Origin: Deltaproteobacteria bacterium
GTDB taxonomy: Bacteria; Desulfobacterota; Syntrophobacteria; BM002
Reading direction: 5' to 3'
Assembly (NCBI GenBank): GCA_020350905.1
Contig: CP070843.1
Span: 946,527-957,728 of the forward strand
DNA: 11,202 bases
Part shown: positions 1 through 6,260 of the stretch, piece after piece
Layout of the letters: the number at the start of each line of letters is the position of its first letter
How positions within the stretch are numbered: position 1 is the stretch's first letter
Program-made: the position numbers and the translations under genes
The notes under the pieces: model-generated
What the model saw: only the letters and a program-made list of their open reading frames with translations
The model's database searches: none
Told to the model about the DNA's origin: nothing

Positions 1-383
1 ACTGGATAGTTTTCTGCCCAACCTTTCGCAAGGTCAGAAAGATTCTCAAAATGTAACTCTGGGAAGATTTTGGGATCATTCATTGAAGCCACCTCCACAA
101 TGGCGGCACTCCACTTTGGGGAAATCGGGGGCAACCGGCAGTGGAGATGCCGGCTTTCGGGGAGCTCAGCCCTAGCCCCCAAAGATTTGATTACTGTCTA
201 TCACTCAAACCCAAGATGTTCAAGCCATGTCTGGACTTGCTACCGACTTGCAACCATGACTCACTGAAAAACCGTACACGAAGAAAGAACAAGAAAGAAT
301 CTACCACCTCATAAGCATCCTATTTTGCTGTAAAAAGGACTAACACCATATAATACCCCAAAACACGCCAAAAACCCCTGTTT
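1..383. other. Gene-free left flank
   Basis: I find no credible gene here; the short open frames have no ribosome binding site and no recognisable protein. A small perfect inverted repeat (CCGGCA...TGCCGG, about 136-154) has no T-tract. The last 30 bases (352-381) are A/C-rich with a roughly 10-bp period (ATACCCCAA, ACACGCCAA, AAACCCCTG). The sequence left of the second selC fragment has the same character. This stretch is best read as the right-hand end of whatever lies left of the window, possibly another integrated element. Confidence 0.5.
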
Positions 384-387
384 CACT

Positions 388-453
388 CTTCAAATCCGGT
401 GTGGGGCAGTGAGGGCTGTCCCAGGTGGGTTCGATTCCCATGCACTTCCGCCA
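388..453 (+). tRNA. selC: tRNA-Sec (UCA) 3' half, 5' half missing
   Basis: The sequence starts at an anticodon loop CTTCAAA, with anticodon TCA at 390-392, followed by the 3' anticodon stem TCCGG. The long variable arm pairs as GGGGCAG with CTGTCCC, including one G-T pair, in the same style as E. coli selC. The T arm is GTGGG-TTCGATT-CCCAT. The 3' acceptor strand is the eight-base GCACTTCC typical of bacterial tRNA-Sec, then discriminator G and encoded CCA. A matching 5' acceptor (GGAAGTGC), D arm and 5' anticodon stem (CCGGA needed, TCACT present) are absent upstream. It therefore cannot form a tRNA. A 3' fragment starting at the anticodon loop is what integration by a tyrosine recombinase typically leaves behind. 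Confidence 0.87.
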
Positions 454-465
454 CCCAAGGCAGGG

Positions 466-495
466 AAAGCCCCGGAAACGATCTCCGGGGCTTTT
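466..495 (+). terminator. Rho-independent terminator after selC fragment 1
   Basis: A perfect 10-bp stem AAAGCCCCGG / CCGGGGCTTT with a 9-base loop ends in a short T run. It lies 12 bases after the tRNA CCA end and is presumably the original selC terminator carried with the fragment. The second repeat has the same hairpin. Confidence 0.85.
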
Positions 496-555
496 GCCTT
501 AAAGAGTCACCTTTATTTTTATAGTTTACAACCCTACTTTCTCGATAGTCATTTT

Positions 556-621
556 TACCCATTTGTGGTCAAACCACTTTTGGGTAAAATTACCCATTTT
601 GTGTACGGGATGTCTTGGGTA
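556..621. repeat. Two tandem 35-bp units, TACCCA-N19-TGGGTA
   Basis: TACCCA occurs at 556 and 591, and TGGGTA at 581 and 616, so both motifs repeat at exactly 35 bp. The first unit is a near-perfect palindrome: TACCCA, TTT, GTGGT, CAA, ACCAC, TTT, TGGGTA. The spacing is identical in the second long repeat. Such an arrangement suggests protein-binding sites, for example integrase or excisionase arm sites, but I cannot show that from sequence alone. Confidence 0.7.
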
Positions 622-783
622 AGTTTCCAGTGGGAAGATGCAAATGTGCACCAATATAGGAAGGGGGGAAGTTTTAGAGAGGCAATTCTGGGGTTAAAAA
701 TGGTCTTCTGAGCTCTCAAAATGGCAATTTCTGGCAAGTAATCCTTGATGTTTCAGCACTATAGCTTGGTCCGACCACCGACT

Positions 784-1247
784 CGGAAAAGCGTACCTGG
801 GAGAAAGGAGGCCGGTCCTCTCTTTCAAGGGCAGGATCGCCTCCTGCTTTTTTGAAAAAGGCGGCCCCAAACGGTCGGAGGTGGGACTATACTCAATGTT
901 GAATATTAGAAAATTAACAGAATGTTTACCTTAAAACGATATTCTCGAGACCAAGAAAAGTTGTTTAAGCTGGGAAAATCCAGAGTATGCATTACATATT
1001 CTACCCTTTCTCTTTTGCGAACCGGCTACCATATTTTTGGTAAAGACTTTGGAGAGCGAACTGTAGCTTAAGGGAATCTCCCCTTTAGAGTCTCACCTGT
1101 CGTCTCGCCAACGAACAAGCTGCTGACCTTTTTTTCACCACTCACTGGGACTATAATAAATGGTAATATGAGCTTTTTCGCATTATAAAGAGGTCAATAC
1201 ACCCCTATAATCTAAGGTTAGATACAGCTAGGGAGGGAAATACGAAA
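784..1247. other. Intergenic region with terminator and tandem hairpins
   Basis: No gene is visible. The left part (783-873) is structured. It contains an imperfect hairpin (GAAAGGAGG with CCTCTCTTTC, about 813-826 and beyond) followed by a true terminator at 831-853. These are bracketed by an inverted repeat (769-782 and 874-887). The rest is AT-rich. A TATAAT at 1152-1157 upstream of the YbjQ gene could be a -10 box, but I see no -35 element at a suitable distance. Confidence 0.4.
831..853 (+). terminator. Rho-independent terminator
   Basis: The stem GCAGGA / TCCTGC with loop TCGCC is followed by six T. No gene ends just upstream, so it may terminate a small RNA or be left over from a lost gene. 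Confidence 0.65.
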
Positions 1248-1568
1248 ATGATTATCACAACCACCCCCAATATTGAAGGGAGAAGAATATCAGAGTACCT
1301 CGGTGTGGTGACTGGCGAGGCGATAATGGGTGCAAACCTATTCAGGGATCTCTTCGCTGGCATTCGTGACATTGTTGGTGGACGTTCTGGTGCTTACGAA
1401 AAGGAGTTGAGAAAAGCCAGAGAGATGGCTTTCGAAGAGATTGAGACGGCAGCCACGAATCTCGGTGCAAATGCTGTGGTCGGAGTCGATATTGACTACG
1501 AAGTCCTCGGTGAGAAAAGCGGGATGTTAATGGTAAGTGTAAGTGGTACAGCAGTTCGAATCGAATAA
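1248..1568 (+). CDS. YbjQ/UPF0145 family protein
   Basis: This 106-residue cytoplasmic protein belongs to the YbjQ family (UPF0145, Pfam PF01906, formerly DUF74), a small alpha/beta fold annotated as a putative heavy-metal-binding domain. Its biochemical role is not settled. The whole family pattern is present: an N-terminal strand with ITTTPNIEG, then EYLGVVTGEAIMGANLFRD (residues 16-34), GIRDIVGGRSGAYEKEL, a long helix, and GANAVVGVDIDYEVLG (73-88) with a final strand ending VSGTAVRIE. The length is normal for the family. A strong ribosome binding site GGGAGGG (1231-1237) lies 10 bases before the ATG. It is the first gene after the left selC scar and stands alone; a stem-loop follows at 1597-1624. 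Confidence 0.93.
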   Translation: MIITTTPNIEGRRISEYLGVVTGEAIMGANLFRDLFAGIRDIVGGRSGAYEKELRKAREMAFEEIETAATNLGANAVVGVDIDYEVLGEKSGMLMVSVSGTAVRIE

Positions 1569-1596
1569 GTTATGCAATGGCTGTATCTACTCGCTG

Positions 1597-1624
1597 CAGC
1601 GGAGCGGGGTTAACAGCTCCGCTG
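1597..1624 (+). terminator. Stem-loop after the YbjQ gene, no T-tract
   Basis: A perfect 9-bp stem CAGCGGAGC / GCTCCGCTG with a 10-base loop begins 28 bases after the stop codon. It lacks a U-tract, so it could be a weak terminator or a 3'-end stabilising hairpin. Confidence 0.45.
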
Positions 1625-1706
1625 ATCTCCTGACTGATTCTCGCATGGTTTCCACCTTATGCCGTACCACCTAACCCCATCGTTATAGTCTTAAATGGAG
1701 GGAAAG

Positions 1707-2300
1707 ATGAGGGTACTCATCTTAATGATTCTGTCCATCATTCTGAATTCCTCATATTCAATTGCTGAACCCTTGCCGAGACCTTGGGCGCATCATAATC
1801 AAGAAAATTATGAGGCAGGTGTTACTGCAAATAATCCTTTCACTGGGAAATATTCAGCATATCTAAGGTCAAGAGAGGTAGAAAGAAACACTATGGGCAC
1901 ACTCTGGCAAGCGATAAAACCACGACCTGCCTGGTTTGGAGAAAGAGTGAGGATGACTGTCTATATGAAGACGCTTAATGTGAAGGATGCAGCTGGATTA
2001 TTTATGAGAGTATCCACCTACGGTGGCTGGATCAACTATGATTATATGTACGATAGAGTGGTCCAAGGCGATACAGATTGGCATAAGAGCATGATTATTT
2101 TGGACATTCCTCGTGACACAAGCCTGATAGATTTTGGTGTATGGATAATTGGTAAAGGTGAGGTGCAGGTAGATGACTTCAGGTTTGACGTTGTTGATAA
2201 CAAGCTCCATGTCACTGGTACTTCTGAAAAAATAGAATTCGGCCACCCTGGGAATCTAGATTTTGACGGATATACTGAAGTAGAAAGAGATGGGAATTAG
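1707..2300 (+). CDS. Secreted carbohydrate-binding-like (beta-sandwich) protein
   Basis: I prefer the ATG at 1707 (197 residues) to the in-frame ATG at 1695, because GGAGGG (1697-1702) overlaps the earlier ATG and is placed to serve the later one. Residues 1-20 form a signal peptide (MRVLILMILSIILNSSYSIA) with probable cleavage after SIA. The mature part resembles a galactose-binding-like beta-sandwich domain that I recall both alone and as the C-terminal part of some bacterial regulators. Its markers are GKYSAYLRS, GTLWQAIKP, AGLFMRVS, the DRVVQGDTDWHKSMIILDIP stretch and the closing FGVWIIGKGEVQVDDFRFDVV. The ligand is unknown; sugar binding is inferred from the fold only. It sits alone, 138 bases after the YbjQ gene. 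Confidence 0.75.
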   Translation: MRVLILMILSIILNSSYSIAEPLPRPWAHHNQENYEAGVTANNPFTGKYSAYLRSREVERNTMGTLWQAIKPRPAWFGERVRMTVYMKTLNVKDAAGLFMRVSTYGGWINYDYMYDRVVQGDTDWHKSMIILDIPRDTSLIDFGVWIIGKGEVQVDDFRFDVVDNKLHVTGTSEKIEFGHPGNLDFDGYTEVERDGN

Positions 2301-2464
2301 TTAAAAACAACAATCGAATAAAGGCTGACGAGCTTACAGTTGCGCTGGTTCCCCAGCAAGTTAGCTTAGACGGAGACAGACATCCAGGCAATCAGTTTAA
2401 GCGTCACTATGTGCACTTCGCATCTGTCTGCCGTAAAGATAGATGGCTTATTACTAAACACTAA
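2279..2464 (+). pseudogene. Possible SnoaL/NTF2-like domain remnant
   Basis: The frame is open from 2279 to a TAA at 2462-2464 but has no start codon or ribosome binding site. It overlaps the end of the preceding gene in another frame. Its last 50 or so codons look protein-like, with ELTVALVPQQVSLDGD followed by RHYVHFASVCRKDRWLITKH. The ending resembles the final strands of SnoaL/NTF2-like proteins (an xxxGRWLI-type end). If real, it is the 3' stump of a lost gene. The evidence is only pattern resemblance. Confidence 0.3.
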
Positions 2465-2697
2465 ACAGCTAATTAAGGGAATCCATGGTTTGCTCTCTCC
2501 CTTTTGGCCCGCCTGAAACCGCTACTAGATTACGCTTGCGCTTGACAAAAACCGCCTACGTCACCTAATCTGACACAGGTTCAGTCTCCGGCTCCAGCGC
2601 ATTCTCAAGCGATCATACCTTTGAATCCGAACTGCCCTTGCCCTGCTCAAGCTCGCCGCCACCCTGGAAAACGATTAGCAAAAATATGGAGGAATTT
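2465..2697. other. Intergenic leader region before the M48 protease
   Basis: No gene is visible here. A plausible sigma-70 promoter lies at 2542-2571, leaving a leader of about 120 bases before the protease ATG. An in-frame ATG at 2638 would add 20 residues but has no ribosome binding site and would destroy the Tat-type signal layout. Confidence 0.4.
2542..2571 (+). promoter_or_regulatory. Candidate sigma-70 promoter for the M48 protease
   Basis: TTGACA (2542-2547) is a perfect -35 box, separated by 18 bases from a weaker -10 TAATCT (2566-2571). The next gene start is at 2698. The prediction rests on consensus match only. Confidence 0.4.
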
Positions 2698-4035
2698 ATG
2701 CCAAACCGCCTTTCAAAACTATCCAGTCTGCATGCTTTGACCCGACGCGAATTCATGTGGCTTGCATCGATGGCCGTTGCAGGTTATGTGTTCGGATGCG
2801 CCACGGATCCAGTAACCGGAAAAAAGCAATTCATGCTGGTATCCGAAGATACCGAAGTTCAAATCGACAAACAGTACTCGCCACTTCAGTTTTCCACCGA
2901 TTTCGGGGAAGTGCAGGACAGCCAATTAAATCACTATGTCAGTCAGGTCGGAAAAAAGATAGCCGCCAAATCCCATCGTCTCCACATGCCCTATTCGTTC
3001 CGGGTGGTAAACGCCACCTATGTCAATGCCTACGCCTTTCCCGGCGGCAGCATTGCCACCACCCGCGGAATTATGCTGGAGCTGGACAACGAAGCTGAGC
3101 TTGCTGCCCTCTTGGGCCACGAGCTGGGACATGTGAATGCCCGGCACGCAGCCGAACGGATGTCAAAAGGGCAGCTTGCTCAGGCGGTTGTTGGCGGAAT
3201 TTCGGTGCTGGCCGGAACCCAGAGTGCGGCACTGGGCGATCTGGCAAGCCAGCTGGGCCAGATCGGCGCCGGTGCCTTGCTGGCATCATACAGCCGGGAT
3301 AATGAACGCGAAGCCGATGCGCTGGGCATGGAATATATGGTGCGTGCCGGCTATGGTTCCAAAGGGTTTGTCGGCTTGATGGAGATGCTCAACAGCATGT
3401 CAAAACACAAATCGACGACCGTCGATCTGTTATTTGCCACCCACCCAATGAGTCAGGAAAGATATGATACGGCAGTTCAGGCCGCAAATATAAAATATCA
3501 GTCCGCTTTAGAGGGGCCACTTTACCGGGAACGCTATATGGATAATACTGCCAGGTTGCGAGCCCAAAAAGGAGCAATCCAAGAGATTCAAAAAGGGGAG
3601 AAACAAATGGCGGCGAGCAAATATGATGCCGCCAGCAATCATTTTCGTAAGGCGCTGAAGAAAACACCTGATGATTATGTCACCCTGTGCATGATGTCAA
3701 TTAGTAATTTGGCTCAGAAAAAATACGCGGTCGGACGCCAGTATGCAGAGATGGCCCAGAAGGCCTATCCCATACAAGCCCAAGCCTATCACCTCAGCGG
3801 CTATTCTAGAATCCAGCTGAAAGATTTTGAGGGAGCCTATGAGGAATTTCTCTCCTATGAATTACTGTTGCCCGGAAATCCGAACACGACCTTCTTTAAA
3901 GGCTATTGCCAGGAGGGCATGAAGCACATCGAGCAGGCAGCCAATGAATACCATCACTATCTACAGATCGTGCAGCAGGGCAAATACGCCGAGCATGCCT
4001 ATCGCCGCTTGGTGGATTGGGGGTACATCAAGTAG
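2698..4035 (+). CDS. M48 family metalloprotease, Tat-type lipoprotein with C-terminal TPRs
   Basis: This is a 445-residue zinc protease of the BepA/LoiP type (peptidase family M48), expected to act in the periplasm on misfolded envelope proteins. I chose the ATG at 2698 because GGAGG (2688-2692) sits five bases before it. The N-terminus reads LTRREFMWLASMAVAGYVFGC: a twin-arginine motif (TRREFM, residues 15-20), a short hydrophobic stretch and a lipobox-like VFGC with C34. The zinc site HELGH is at 141-145 and the third ligand E205 lies in NEREADALG. Residues from about 304 to 430 look like TPR repeats (FRKALKKTPDD, AYHLSGYSRIQLKDFEGAYEEF), as in BepA. It appears complete. By eye its GC and codon choice are richer than in the neighbouring cargo genes. 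Confidence 0.92.
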   Translation: MPNRLSKLSSLHALTRREFMWLASMAVAGYVFGCATDPVTGKKQFMLVSEDTEVQIDKQYSPLQFSTDFGEVQDSQLNHYVSQVGKKIAAKSHRLHMPYSFRVVNATYVNAYAFPGGSIATTRGIMLELDNEAELAALLGHELGHVNARHAAERMSKGQLAQAVVGGISVLAGTQSAALGDLASQLGQIGAGALLASYSRDNEREADALGMEYMVRAGYGSKGFVGLMEMLNSMSKHKSTTVDLLFATHPMSQERYDTAVQAANIKYQSALEGPLYRERYMDNTARLRAQKGAIQEIQKGEKQMAASKYDAASNHFRKALKKTPDDYVTLCMMSISNLAQKKYAVGRQYAEMAQKAYPIQAQAYHLSGYSRIQLKDFEGAYEEFLSYELLLPGNPNTTFFKGYCQEGMKHIEQAANEYHHYLQIVQQGKYAEHAYRRLVDWGYIK

Positions 4036-4381
4036 CACAAAATGAGGCAATACTGGTGGTATGAGGACTAGCTACCACATTAAGTGGCAGGTTTTTGGTG
4101 GATGAGATGTAAATTCAGGGATGATATGGAAATTCCCCGGCAATCTAGACTGACTATTTTTCTGCTCATCATCTGAACTTGATCAAAAAGGAAGTAGGCC
4201 ATACAATGGTAGTTAATACTTCCGCGCGTAGCTCTGTTTCATTTAATTACTGATATGCGGGTAGAGAAATCACAGAAAAGCATTTTGAAGAAGCTCACTT
4301 GCCCTCTCTCAGAGAGACGACAAAACATTCCTTTGGCAGAGATACTCATCATCAGGATTCCATAAACAATGAGGTAGTGAT
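4036..4381. other. Intergenic, nothing recognised
   Basis: No gene, RNA or convincing terminator is visible. GTGGTA...TACCAC (about 4053-4079) could pair but has no T-tract. The only functional sequence I see is the ribosome binding site GAGGT at 4371-4375. Confidence 0.4.
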
Positions 4382-4837
4382 ATGCTGTCTAAAAGAAATA
4401 CCGCAATTTTAGGAATTATCTTCTTCTTATCAGCTTCCTTTGCCACCTTCGTTCTCGCAAATGGGGCAGATACCACCTGGCAGATCATCACCCATATTGA
4501 CGAGGTTCTCAAAGAAAATCCTCTCCCAGCTGGCAAGAAATCCCAACTGATCAAGATCGCGGAAGATGAAACGATAAGCGTTTTCGTTGTTAGAATGATG
4601 CCCGGGGCCAAACTAGGGCCTCATTACCACCAAGAACATGATGAAATTGAATATGTAATTAGAGGCACAGCTCAGCTATTGGTAAATGATAAGTGGGTGG
4701 ATATCAAGCCGGGAAGTATCCATTTCAACCCGATGCGAAAAGTTCACGCGGCAAGGAATAATGGAGATGAACCATTGATAGTCTTAATAGCTTTCACCCC
4801 GGCAATGAAAGAAACTGATAGACATTTCTTGAAATAG
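4382..4837 (+). CDS. Secreted cupin-domain protein
   Basis: This 151-residue protein has a signal peptide at residues 1-26 (hydrophobic core ILGIIFFLSASFATFVLA, cleavage before NG) and a single cupin barrel. Cupin motif 1 is GPHYHQEHDEIEYVIRG, with probable metal ligands H81, H83 and E88. Motif 2 is KPGSIHFNPMRKVHAARN, with ligand H122 and the usual N126. All four metal ligands are therefore intact and the protein probably binds a divalent metal in the periplasm. The cupin fold does not define a substrate; small secreted cupins of this kind are often annotated only by domain. GAGGT (4371-4375) lies six bases before the ATG. It is not closely linked to either neighbour. Confidence 0.88.
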   Translation: MLSKRNTAILGIIFFLSASFATFVLANGADTTWQIITHIDEVLKENPLPAGKKSQLIKIAEDETISVFVVRMMPGAKLGPHYHQEHDEIEYVIRGTAQLLVNDKWVDIKPGSIHFNPMRKVHAARNNGDEPLIVLIAFTPAMKETDRHFLK

Positions 4838-5282
4838 GCAATGGGGTCAATGATAAGGTCCTTTCGCTCGTATAGTGGTAAAATTTGAGCTCTTGCGGCT
4901 GCAGGTGGCAGATCTCGTTCATCCTCCGATTTCTTGACATCGACAACTCTCAACATATTGACCTAAATAAGATTCTAGCCAAGTTTACATATAGGTATCG
5001 AATCTACATTTTCGAAGTATTCGAGGTGAGGTTACATTTCTAATAGCTATTTAACCTCAAGCCCACATAACTGTACTTGCAAAGCTGGTAAAATCCGTTT
5101 AAAGTAGTAGCCATGCCAACTGCGACCATTAAGAGAAGGAACTCTAACCCTGCTTCACAGGTATCACCAAGTTGTTGGGCTTCTTGAGCTTGTCGGCTAA
5201 GAACTCTATTGGCATAACAAGCCTGAACAAGTAGTTTCCGGTCAATTATCTCCTGGCGCCATCATCCATTGCGGTTTCCGCT
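4838..5282. other. Intergenic, with a possible decayed minus-strand fragment
   Basis: No gene can be supported. On the minus strand the frame 5040-5261 is open for 73 codons and reads like protein (RQAQEAQQLGDTCEAG, then a hydrophobic FLLLMVAVGMATTL), but it has no ATG near its start and no recognised family. TTGACA (4934-4939) with TATTGA 16 bases on could be a + strand promoter, but it is about 320 bases before the next gene. Confidence 0.3.
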
Positions 5283-5828
5283 ATGAACAAGAGAATCTAT
5301 ATCCTCCTGGCCTTCTGCACATTTATTTGGGGATGTGCATCATTTACTCAGTGTGAAAAAATATCGACCTCGGGCAAAGGGCAACCACCAAGAATACTTG
5401 ACTCTTATGCTCCCAGCCAAATTCGCCCTGGTGCGACTTGGAGAGTGTACCTACGTGCCAAGGACCCGGATGGGGACATGAAAGACATGGTCCAGGTTTT
5501 AGTGATGGGAGGGAGTGGTCCCTTCAAGACTTCATTCGTCCCGCTTAGGGCTGAGCACAGCGAGGAAATGGGCGGCTACTTTTTCTTCAGGACACCATCC
5601 CCTTCACAGGCTGATTACAATCGTCTAGGGTTTCTTGGTATCACTTTGAGAGCGGCGATTCGTGATTGTCAGAAGAATGAAAGTGGGTATGTAGAGTTCC
5701 CACTTCATTTTACGTATGAAGCGTCCCATGACTTGCCGCCGGCATGGAAAGACGTGTCTGACCGTTCTTTGGGAGCGATAATGTTTGATCTTGGAGACTT
5801 ACTAAAGAAAGGGCGTGGTAACAACTGA
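5283..5828 (+). CDS. Hypothetical lipoprotein
   Basis: This 181-residue protein has an N-terminal lipoprotein signal (MNKRIYILLAFCTFIWGC) with lipidation expected at C18; the W at -2 is unusual. I do not recognise a named family. After a short linker it has PPRILDSYAPSQIRPGATW, then VYLRAKDPDGDMKDM, a DxDGD turn like those in Ig-like or calcium-binding beta-sandwich modules. An Ig-like fold is my inference. Further cysteines occur at residue 24 and in RDCQKN. No clear Shine-Dalgarno sequence precedes the ATG, but the intact signal peptide supports this start. It is the last gene before the right-hand selC scar. Confidence 0.72.
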   Translation: MNKRIYILLAFCTFIWGCASFTQCEKISTSGKGQPPRILDSYAPSQIRPGATWRVYLRAKDPDGDMKDMVQVLVMGGSGPFKTSFVPLRAEHSEEMGGYFFFRTPSPSQADYNRLGFLGITLRAAIRDCQKNESGYVEFPLHFTYEASHDLPPAWKDVSDRSLGAIMFDLGDLLKKGRGNN

Positions 5829-6149
5829 GCAGTGTTAGCGAAGATCGATAGGGCAAAAGATAATATATATCACCAGTATGTAATCCTCCCAACTTTTCCC
5901 TGAAGCTTCATATATCATACTTTAATTCACGCTTTTTCATTTTAGACCATGCTACTATATGCTGTTGTCTCAATATGAATTTGGGGCAAATTTTCCTCAC
6001 CTTTCCGCTACCAACTGCTACCATAAGTAGCACTAACACCCCACAACAAAAAAGAAAACGGAGAAATTACTCTCCCGCCTTCCCCTGTGATTTCAACAAG
6101 GCCATCAAATACTCCGAAATACCCAGAAATACCCCAAAAAGCACTTTTC
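5829..6149. other. Intergenic, with 10-bp phased repeats near its right end
   Basis: I see no gene. A short frame (5975-6178) runs into the tRNA fragment without a ribosome binding site and is rejected. The notable sequence is a set of three contiguous 10-bp repeats at 6107-6136, just left of the tRNA fragment. Confidence 0.5.
6107..6136. repeat. Three tandem 10-bp repeats, AAATACYCMR type
   Basis: AAATACTCCG, AAATACCCAG and AAATACCCCA lie end to end, 14 bases left of the shared selC block. One helical turn per repeat is typical of protein-binding arrays such as integrase arm sites. A more degenerate set at 352-381 occupies the same place beside copy 1. Confidence 0.6.
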
Positions 6150-6153
6150 CACT

Positions 6154-6218
6154 CTTCAAATCCGGTGTGGGGCAGTGAGGCTCTCTCAGCTGGGTTCGAT
6201 TCCCATGCACTTCCGCCA
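6154..6218 (+). tRNA. selC: tRNA-Sec (UCA) 3' half, decayed
   Basis: It starts at the anticodon loop CTTCAAA (TCA at 6156-6158) and ends with GCACTTCC-G-CCA, like copy 1. The 5' half is missing. The variable arm has lost its second strand: CTGTCCC of copy 1 reads as a CTCTCTC-like sequence here. The T stem has a C-T mismatch (CTGGG against CCCAT). The fragment is therefore more decayed than copy 1 and certainly non-functional. Confidence 0.82.
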
Positions 6219-6230
6219 CCCAAGGCAAGG

Positions 6231-6260
6231 AAAGCCCCGGGAACAATCTCCGGGGCTTTT
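6231..6260 (+). terminator. Rho-independent terminator after selC fragment 2
   Basis: AAAGCCCCGG pairs with CCGGGGCTTT, with loop GAACAATCT and a T run. It matches the terminator at 466-495. Confidence 0.8.

Larger units (their letters stand above)
384..782 (+). repeat. Long direct repeat, copy 1 (selC 3' end plus downstream DNA)
   Basis: This unit recurs in the same orientation at 6150-6542. It contains the 3' half of tRNA-Sec, a rho-independent terminator and about 290 bp of non-coding DNA. Outside the tRNA I estimate about 90% identity by eye, with a 4-base and a 3-base gap. The two copies diverge abruptly after the shared GTCCGACCACCGAC. An open frame runs through both copies, but it crosses the tRNA and terminator and its amino-acid changes are unconstrained, so I treat the unit as non-coding. 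It probably represents an attachment-site region shared by two related integrated elements, though a plain segmental duplication is possible. Confidence 0.85.

Noticed and set aside
409..711. Open frame through the first long repeat (and its counterpart 6087-6473) as a conserved protein
   Set aside because: It crosses the tRNA fragment and the terminator stem, has no ribosome binding site, and differences between copies show no bias toward silent changes.
2301..2440. Integron attC-like site after the secreted protein gene
   Set aside because: No proper R' and R'' core sites; AAGTTAGCTT does not match GTTRRRY, and the dyad is too weak.
2638..2697. Upstream in-frame start for the M48 protease
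   Set aside because: No ribosome binding site, and it would add 20 residues ahead of a well-formed signal sequence that has its own GGAGG at 2688.
4053..4079. Terminator after the M48 protease
   Set aside because: The GTGGTA/TACCAC stem is only 6 bp, has an 11-base loop and no T-tract.
6107..6136. CRISPR array
   Set aside because: Only three 10-bp contiguous repeats with no spacers.
5975..6178. Frame running into the tRNA fragment and ending at GVGQ, matched by a similar frame at copy 1
   Set aside because: The shared residues come from the tRNA and the 10-bp repeats; there is no start signal and 10-bp periodicity does not fit codons.
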